Assembly (NCBI GenBank): GCA_031769625.1
Contig: JAUIMM010000115.1
Coordinates: 13,128,501-13,192,500 of the forward strand
Direction: 5' to 3'
DNA length: 64,000 nt
Source: Taudactylus pleione
Taxonomy: Eukaryota > Chordata > Amphibia > Anura > Myobatrachidae
Positions 57,589 to 64,000 of the stretch are shown here, piece by piece; within the stretch, counting starts at the first letter, position 1; every line of letters begins with the position of its first letter. The notes beneath the pieces are model-generated. The model made no database searches and had not been told where the DNA came from. It saw nothing but the letters and a program-made list of their open reading frames with translations. The translations under genes were made by a program, and so were the position numbers.

Positions 57589-57862
57589 GATCCCGGCGGT
57601 CGGGATGCCGGTATTCAGAATACTGACTTCAGAATCCTGACTGCCAGCATCCCAACGGTAAGTATTAGGTTTAGGGGGAGGGTTAGGTTTATGGTTAGCG
57701 GTTAGGCACTTGGGGGAGGGTTAGGTTGCGGGGAAGAGGATTAGGCTGGGAGAGGGGATGGTTAGGGTTAGGCTGTGGGTAAGGTCGGTTAGGGTACTTA
57801 CGTTCAGTCATCGGGATGCAGCTGTCGGTATTCTGACCGCCGGCACCCCGACCACCGTGTTC
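57589..57862. mobile_element. Foldback element with GC-rich ends and G-rich centre
   Basis: The left end (cggcggtcgggatgccggta) and the complement of the right end (ggtcggggtgccggcggtca) are inverted with offsets. The centre is a degenerate 'ggttaggg' run (57660-57795). Confidence 0.65.
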
Positions 57863-58710
57863 CCGTACCCAACCCCTCGGAGCACCTGCTTTAAAAGCCA
57901 GTCAGGCTGTTTCTAAGCTAATGGTTCATAAATCCTGACTAAAAGGCCATTGATCCAAAAGAACATATGTTCAGATTTTGTTCTTGGCTGGGCAAATAAA
58001 TGCAATAGGCCAAAAAATTCAATAGGCCAGGTTGTCAAAATTATCTTTTGTATATGACTAAAAGTGTATATATACGGCAAATCTGACAACTATCATGCCT
58101 TTCAAAGGTTCATCAAAACATCTGGACTAAAATGAATGTTTTTACATACAGGCAGATAATAGTTATTTAGATGTGGATGTAAAAAATGTCATCCAAAGAC
58201 TACTGTATAGTGATGCCAAAATGGCAAAATTTTCCCAAAACTTTTTACATTGTACTTTTCTACTGTAGAAACTACATTTAAATGATTCAAGAGAAGTCAT
58301 GCAGAAACAAAATACAGTTTTACAAAGGAAGTAATTTTCTGTATAATGTTCCTTAAGTTCTTTCTATTGGTATGAAACATAGAAATGTGTGTCTGCTATT
58401 TGCATATAACATATTAAGCAATGAAAAAGGAGATATCAGCAGTAACATTTCCTTCCTGTAAATTCAACACCTGCTCAACTACTTGTACAGTACAGTGCCT
58501 CTTCTTGTGAGAGAGAAACATGAAGCACAAATTAAGATTCTCTTTATTTTTACATGGACAGGAAGGATTTTGTAATCATCCCAATAGGAAACACATGGAC
58601 AGTTTGTGGTGCAATAATCCATGCACAATATAAAGATATACTGTAGTACAACTTCAATTATCTTTCTAGTTTTTACTTGAAACATCACAAGACAATTGTT
58701 GTTTGATCTA
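57863..58710. other. No recognised gene or element
   Basis: AT-rich sequence without protein-like frames. The 98-codon minus-strand frame at 58479-58775 has no recognisable domain and overlaps the next MITE. Confidence 0.45.
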
Positions 58711-59294
58711 TGGCCCTCATTCAGAGGCGGTCGCAAGAAGTGAGCGCTCTCTCTGAATGAGGGCGGCCGCTTCACTTTTCAAGTGCGGCCTCCTGGTCGC
58801 TAGCTAAGCTGTGGGTTATCACCCACAGCTTTAGCGACCGACCAGGGTGATGGTCGCAATGGTCAAAACCTTCGCGACCATCGGGGCTTGCGACGAGACC
58901 CTAAGGTTAGGTCTCGGCAACCGCAAACCCCAGGGAGCTTCCTGCTCTGCTAGAGCAGGAAGCTCCCCACTGACATCACTGCTGATGTCAGTGCGGCAGT
59001 CCACAAAATGGCAGGCGTTCCATAAGGAACGCCTCCGTTTGTGTAGCCACCCCCCCGCCTTTTCCCTTCCCCCATCCTTTTTCCCTTCCCTTATCCTTTT
59101 CCCTTCTTCCTCCTCCTCCTGCCGATGATCAACATCGACAGCCGCCCCTTTTGTAGAGAGCTCCGAAGCGTGAGAATTTCTCTCTCACTCCCGTGCTTGC
59201 GCACGCGCTGTATGGCCGCTGCGCGTGCGTAAGGCCTAAACATCGACCCGGTTGTGAGCGCTCAGCGCTTGCGACCGGGTCTGAATGAGGTCCT
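58711..59294. mobile_element. MITE, 'ggccctcattcaga' family
   Basis: The left end ggccctcattcagaggcggtcgcaag-type and the complement of the right end, ggacctcattcagacccggtcgcaag-type, are inverted. Internal hairpins (gctgtgggt...acccacagc, and agcttcctgctct...agagcaggaagct) and a pyrimidine-rich run (59050-59120) are present. Related to 43347-43943 and 27004-27165. Confidence 0.85.
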
Positions 59295-59416
59295 ATGTCT
59301 TTATGACTTATTTTCATTGCTATTTTGTCTCTTGATAGATATCTATTACCAATTTAAAGAAAAAAAAAACTTTACTCATTTTATGTGATCATCAGTGGTT
59401 TGTGATGATCACATAA

Positions 59417-59733
59417 AGCCGCATATCCACTTGCAGATATAAATGAGTGATTAAACGATTATGACATCGTAATTGTTCAATCGCTCATAAATCGGGCAGT
59501 TTAATGTCAGCGATGTGTGTTCCTGCTGGTCGTTTCCGACATCAATCATTGCCTGAACATGACGGTCAATCTGCCGATAATGACAGATTGGCCTTTGTTC
59601 AGGGATGAGGGAGGGTGCCTGCACTGAACAACATATCATTCAGTGTAGGTACTACAGGGGATGAGGAACGACTGTACGATTACGATGTTGTAATCGTACT
59701 GTCGTTCCACTATCTTCAAGTGGATACACGGCT
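59417..59733. mobile_element. PIF/Harbinger MITE, TAA duplication (copy 2)
   Basis: The ends agccgcatatccacttgcag and its near-complement, cttcaagtggatacacggct, are inverted. TAA lies at 59414-59416 and 59734-59736. It shares internal sequence with copy 1 at 56321-56654. An 11-bp-stem hairpin (tgtgatcatca...tgatgatcaca) lies just to its left. Confidence 0.88.
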
Positions 59734-59815
59734 TAAGTTATAAAACATGAAGAAAAAAACACAGGATAAAAAAGTTTGGAAACACTTTGATGACCCATAG
59801 TACTGCATACTTTTC

Positions 59816-60003
59816 AATATGTAATGGTTAGCATTACTGCCTCACAGCATTGAGGTTGTGGGTTCGATACCCACCCTGGCCCTACCTGTGTAGAGTTTGT
59901 ATATTCTCCCTGTGCTTGCGTGGGCTTCCTCCGGGTACTCCAGTTTCCTCCCACATTCCAAAAATATACTGTCAGACTAATTGGCTCCCACAGAATTAAC
60001 CCT
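59816..60003 (+). mobile_element. V-SINE, plus orientation, 3'-truncated
   Basis: A tRNA-like head (aatggttagcattactgcct) with a B box (gggttcgatacc, about 59860) is followed by the V-SINE core (tttgtatattctccctgtgc, gggcttcctccgggtactcc, agtttcctcccaca). The sequence fades after about 60000 without the tail seen at 5106. Confidence 0.85.
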
Positions 60004-60198
60004 AGTGTGTATGTTATCACGAAGGCTGACAATTAAGCATGAGGAACATTAAACCACGAGGGTTTAGAGTGGTGCCACTTTAACAATGTGCTGGTAGTGT
60101 CCCCTTTTAATTTCAATTTGTATAGGCAGCCAATGACTGGTAGCTAGGTGGGGTTTAAGGTGTACTTAGTGCAGTGAAGCACAAGAAACTGTCTCTTT

Positions 60199-60659
60199 TA
60201 GGGATGGGCAGTACGATTCACTGCACTGAGTTGAGTCTCATGGCTCAACTCAGTGAAGTGTCTCGAACATGGCCCTTTAGGTAGTGCAGCGCTGTAGCCA
60301 GCAGGAGAGCCAGCGACTTAGAGTGAGTCGCTGACAGCTCCGCCCCCCACAGCCCAGTACTACAGCTCAAGGTTCTGCACTGACTCTCCTGAGTCAGTGC
60401 ACTCCCCCGAGCCCTGGCAGTAGCTGCATGACTCAGAGTGAGTCACTGACAGCTCCGCCCCCTACACTGCTGATCTGACACAGTGGAGAAGTATAATCAG
60501 CTCGGATCAGCAGTGTAGGGGGCGGAGCTGCCATTCACTCTAGCTCCCACTGACAGGGAGGCTAGGGAGGTGGGTATCTCGACACACCAAACACTGAGTG
60601 ACTCGAATCATTCGCTCATCTGAATGATTCGAGTCAGTGTGTTGAGACACTCACCTCTA
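60199..60659. mobile_element. Non-autonomous hAT with perfect 8-bp target duplication
   Basis: It begins tagggatgggcagtac and ends actcacctcta, with gtctcttt at 60191-60198 and 60660-60667. The 461-bp element is rich in actgagtc/gactcag motifs that form many short hairpins (ctcggatcagcagtgtaggg and its inverse). Confidence 0.92.
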
Positions 60660-60667
60660 GTCTCTTT

Positions 60668-60860
60668 GTTCCAGTTTTTCCTGAGAGAGAAGTACCCAGT
60701 GGTTTTTCAATTTATATTCTTTGTGCTTAGTTTTTTTCCTTTTCCTATTGCTATTCTGTTTTTCATCCTTTCCCCTTTGTCGTTTCTGAACTCCTTTTTC
60801 TTTCTGTTCTTTCTCCCTCCTCTCATTTTTCTTCTTCCCTGCCTATCATGTTCTGCCCCC
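60668..60860. other. Pyrimidine-rich tract before the DIRS leader
   Basis: Runs of ttt, ctt and tccc dominate (60690-60850). No gene is visible. It may belong to the DIRS 5' end or to unrelated flank. Confidence 0.4.
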
Positions 60861-60932
60861 AGTGTTCCTGCACCCCCACCCCCCGCCTGATTGGCCAGTT
60901 ATGTGTGTGTTACTGTGTTGGGGGCCTGAGCC

Positions 60933-61697
60933 TAGGGATGGACATCGGAAGCCCACCATCATATGATGGCAGTGCTTCCACCATTGAATCTTTCGATGCC
61001 ATGGTAACTAACCATCACATCAAAAGCATTTAATGGTAAAAACTATTCAAATGAATAGTAAAGGGGCAGGGTTAGGGGAGGGGCTCAGACACAAAGTTAA
61101 AAAAAAACAAACCCAGGCAAGCAGAGCTGATTTAGGATGAGGAGGAGAATGGGAAACACTGCCATGCTGCTGCTGCTGCTGATGTGGGCACTTAAACAGG
61201 CAACAAGAAAGTGAAGTGCAAAAACATTAATAAATATACTTATAACACACAGATAACTAACCTCTTACATCACCAGCAGAGAAATCATTCCCCCATCTCT
61301 GCTGTTAAAATGTTTTTAGCTGTCCCTCTGTGTGTGTCTGAGTGACAGCAGCTGCAGGGCCAGGACTGCACACTGATTGGCTCTCACTGTCTCAGAGAGC
61401 CAATCAGAGCTAGCAGAGAGGGGTGGGAGGGCCAGGTCTGAGGCAGTGAGAGACAGCCTCCAATGATCCCAGCAACATGATCCAGGAATATTATCAGAGG
61501 CAGAGATACAGCACACAGCAGTCAGGGGAGGCAGAGCTTTTAGTTTTTAAAGAAAATAAGCCACCATCACAACACCATTGAATGATTACCATTCAATGGC
61601 AGCAAACATCAGAATGCTGCCATCGAATGGTTAAAACAATAACATCGGAAGAAAACATCGATCGTCGGCAAACATTGACCACCGATGTCCATCCCTA
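60933..61697. mobile_element. Non-autonomous hAT in the DIRS leader
   Basis: It begins tagggatggacatcgg and ends ccgatgtccatcccta, with the perfect duplication cctgagcc at 60925-60932 and 61698-61705. The 765-bp element has internal inverted phrases (catcatatgatg, accattgaat...attcaatgg). Confidence 0.93.
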
Positions 61698-62061
61698 CCT
61701 GAGCCCAGTGGCTGCAGGTCCCAGTAGTTGGTCCCACCGCAGCCACCAAACATCAGTTGGCAGCAGGCTTGAGGCGGCAGCCATGCGCACGCACCTGGGT
61801 GGAGCCGAGGCTGGTGGTCTTTCCTGGTGGCACTGATCCTGTCACCACCGCGGGGTGGTCAGCTGTAGCTGCAGCCTCATGTTATGCCCCCAATAGCCGC
61901 AACAGCTGCCGTCTTGTGCGCGGTAGGCCTCGGGCAGTGGGTGCGCATGCGCGGGATGGCACAGCAGCGGTGACAACAGCCGCTCACTCTGCCGGGTCCT
62001 CAGTGTCCCGAAGGCTGTAGAAGGGTACGGTCATGGGTAGTCATGCTCCCGCAATCCGGTC

Positions 62062-63811
62062 CCTCGCTGGGGCGTGGCTTATCTGCGAGTCGTGGCTGAC
62101 ATTTCATGCACGGGGGTGCTACTGCGACCCACCCTCAGCGTGGTTTGCAGCCCCCCGCAGTTTTTCAAGTGCCCCAGGGATCTGAGGATGTTTCCTATGG
62201 CCAGCCTGGTCGTTCCTCTCCCCCCGTGGCTGCAGCATTGCAGGTGGGGGATGCTAGGCGCAGGAGGAGCTCTTCTCCTCAGCCTCTGGCACCCCTTGTT
62301 GATGTTGGCTCTGAGGCTGTGGGGCACAGCTCCTCTTTGCAGGCCAGGGCAGGTGGGGTTGCCAGTGCCTCCTTTATAGCGAGGTGGTTGCTTATGGATC
62401 CTGCAGTGAAGTGTCCTCTTCTCACATATTGGGCGCGGCTGGGCCAGCCTCCGTGCGCACGTGGGGCCGTGGTGTCACTTCCTCGGTTATTGGGCAGACA
62501 GGCATTCTGTCTCCCCTGCATAGAGCTTAGCGGTCTTTACTCCGCCGCTCCAGGGTACTGCCCGGACGGCTGTCCAATGCACCTTCTGTCGTTACATTTG
62601 TGTGGAATGCCCCTGCTCCTTTGGTTGCGGCAAGCGCCCACCTTGATTCTGCTGATGAGATTGCTGCCCTATGTACGCTGTCGTCCCTGGCCGGCGTGTG
62701 TGTCTCCTTTGCTTGCTTCACAATCATCCACGGCAGTATCCTCAGGAGACCTGTCGTTTGCGGGTGCTACGTCTCTGCTGCTTCCCCCTTTGGCTGGACA
62801 GCTTCTTTCTGCTCTGGGTGTTCTCCCCTGTTACCCCTATGCCTGCGGTGTCTTTTGCTGCTCCCATGTCTTCTGGTATTGATGATGTTCCCACAGGCAC
62901 TCCTTCGTCAGTTATGGTGGAAGAGACAGCTGCAGAGGGTCGTGTGTTGGATGGTGGTGCCCGTTCCTGTTCTTTGGGTGAGTCCGCTGTGCCTGCACGG
63001 CAGCGCAGCTGGCGTGCAAGTTCTTCCTTCTCTTCCTCTATCTATGATTCCGATAGCTCTGGAGATATGGGCAGGAAACATTCACATCGCTCTCGGCATC
63101 GGTCTAGATAGTCCCGCTCCTCTAGCGAGGATAGTTTGGTTTCCCCAGGAGCGTCTACAGGTGGAGTGGTGCACTGCAATAATACAGTCATTCTGCGAGG
63201 GCTACATCGTAGGGTCTGTGACAGGATTGATAAAGGGAAGTATGTTAACATTTTCACCCTCACCTCAAAATCTAAAAAGGAGTTTAGGGTGGCTAAATGT
63301 TGAGGGGGGACGGATGAAGAGGCCTATTGCTCCTATCACAAGTTCACACTGGCAGACGGGTTTCTTTATATTTGCGGCATGCTACAGTACCTAAAAACCC
63401 GCCCTCAGGAGTATCTGAATGTCATTAAATACCTTCATTTGATGCATTCAATGTTCCGGTCCGTGAATAACCCTTCCTGGCGAATCTATGATGAAGAGTT
63501 CCGATGCAAACAGTCGGGAACCTTGGTCATCGATTTTGGCTGCAAAGATGTGGAGGTTTGGCTGAAGGTAACACAGCTAGCCCATGGTCTCTGCTCCTCG
63601 GTGTTTCCAACCCCCCTTTCAGGGGGCCCCCACATCACCCGACCCGGGTAGGTGTTATGCTTTCAACGGTTACAGCTTTACAGCTGGTAACCGTTGCAGG
63701 TTCTGGCACACCTGCCTGCGATGTGGGGGCCCTCATCCTGCAAAGGATTGCTTCCGTGCCAAGGCCAGACCCTCCACCAGCTGCCCTGCAGCAGGTTGTG
63801 GATCTAAGTAA
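62062..63811 (+). pseudogene. DIRS ORF1 (gag-like), broken
   Basis: The N-terminal part is low-complexity (S/P-rich) and spread over frames. From 62830 one frame runs through SSSFSSSIYDSDSSGDMG and SRHRSR, a stop at 63109-63111, then GKYVNIFTLTSKSKK. A further stop near 63301 follows, then the conserved LADGFLYICGMLQYL, EYLNVIKYL and RIYDEEFRCK. A frameshift near 63645 leads to a cysteine/histidine cluster (CYAFNGYSFTAGNRCRFWH, CLRCGGPHPAKDC). Block order and zinc finger match DIRS ORF1 proteins. The function is presumed nucleic-acid binding in the particle. Confidence 0.75.
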
Positions 63812-64000
63812 CGCAACTTCCCCAGTGCATCTAGGTCGAATGTTACGTTGGTTGAAGTTATATCCGCACAGGGATGTAGCTGAATTCTTGTTTTGGGGTT
63901 TTCGCGACGGTTTTCGCCTTCTGATTTTTTGGTCTGTACTCTGTTCCCATAGGTTCCCCAAAAAATTTAAAATCTGCGTTAGAACTTCAGGAATCTGTTA
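63805..64000 (+). pseudogene. Start of DIRS pol (reverse transcriptase frame), partial
   Basis: The frame from 63805 reads SPVHLGRMLRWLKLYPHRDV and AEFLFWGFRDGFRLLIF. This is the N-terminal segment before the DIRS reverse transcriptase (a 'P.R...L...L..YP....A..L..GF..GFR' pattern). It stays open to the window end, so the rest lies outside. Confidence 0.7.

Larger units (their letters stand above)
60860..64000 (+). mobile_element. DIRS-like tyrosine-recombinase retrotransposon, 5' part, cut by the window end
   Basis: Leader sequence (60860-60932 and 61698-62060) is interrupted by a hAT element. It is followed by an ORF1 (gag-like) relic and the start of the pol frame. The identification rests on the ORF1 conserved block and zinc-finger region and on the first residues of pol. 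DIRS elements integrate with a tyrosine recombinase, which would lie beyond 64000. Confidence 0.75.

Noticed and set aside
57660..57795. Interstitial telomeric repeat (ttaggg)
   Set aside because: Units are irregular (gggttaggttt, ggttaggcac) and lie at the centre of a foldback element.

Overview
The window looks like intergenic DNA from a large vertebrate genome, most probably an amphibian and perhaps a frog. The reasons are an intronless copy of the vertebrate gene RBM7, two V-SINE copies, an L2-type LINE tail, two Penelope-like elements (PLEs), a DIRS element, a class I (gammaretrovirus-like) endogenous retrovirus, and many hAT and PIF/Harbinger miniature elements. The species assignment is inference. 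I see no intact host gene, no rRNA or tRNA gene and no CRISPR array. Almost everything recognisable is a transposable element (TE), usually broken, or a tandem repeat.

Layout. 1-2.1 kb: degenerate tandem repeats. 2.1-7.1 kb: a Ty3/Gypsy pol in minus orientation, cut into pieces by a solo LTR, a V-SINE, a palindrome-ended MITE and an L2 tail. 7.2-10.6 kb: a 3.4-kb satellite-like array with two MITEs in it. 10.8-11.2 kb: a second Gypsy integrase fragment. 11.8-15.9 kb: PLE-1, with inverted pseudo-LTRs. 15.9-17.5 kb: a 62-bp minisatellite split by a hAT element. 19.4-19.8 kb: a near-perfect palindrome that may be a collapsed PLE. 22.7-32.7 kb: a nested block in which hAT ends bracket an RBM7 retrocopy, PLE-2 splits the retrocopy, and a rearranged Tc1 element plus a MITE sit inside PLE-2. 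32.7-38 kb: Harbinger-like and hAT MITEs. 38.4-49.3 kb: a 10.9-kb provirus (minus strand) with both LTRs, inserted in a MITE and itself carrying another MITE. 49.5-54.4 kb: a full-length but decayed hAT transposon. 55.2-57.0 kb: a MITE in a hAT in a MITE. 57.6-61.7 kb: further MITEs and a V-SINE. 60.9-64 kb: the 5' part of a DIRS element that runs off the window.

The genes do not act together as a pathway. They document successive insertions. Target-site duplications fix the boundaries of many elements: 8 bp for hAT, TA for Tc1/mariner, TAA for Harbinger, 4 bp for the provirus, and candidate 14-bp duplications for both PLEs. The most unusual items are the RBM7/hAT/PLE nest, a Tc1 element whose 5' half was replaced by an inverted copy of its 3' half, a seven-unit 350-bp higher-order repeat inside a hAT element, and a provirus whose integrase lacks its catalytic core.
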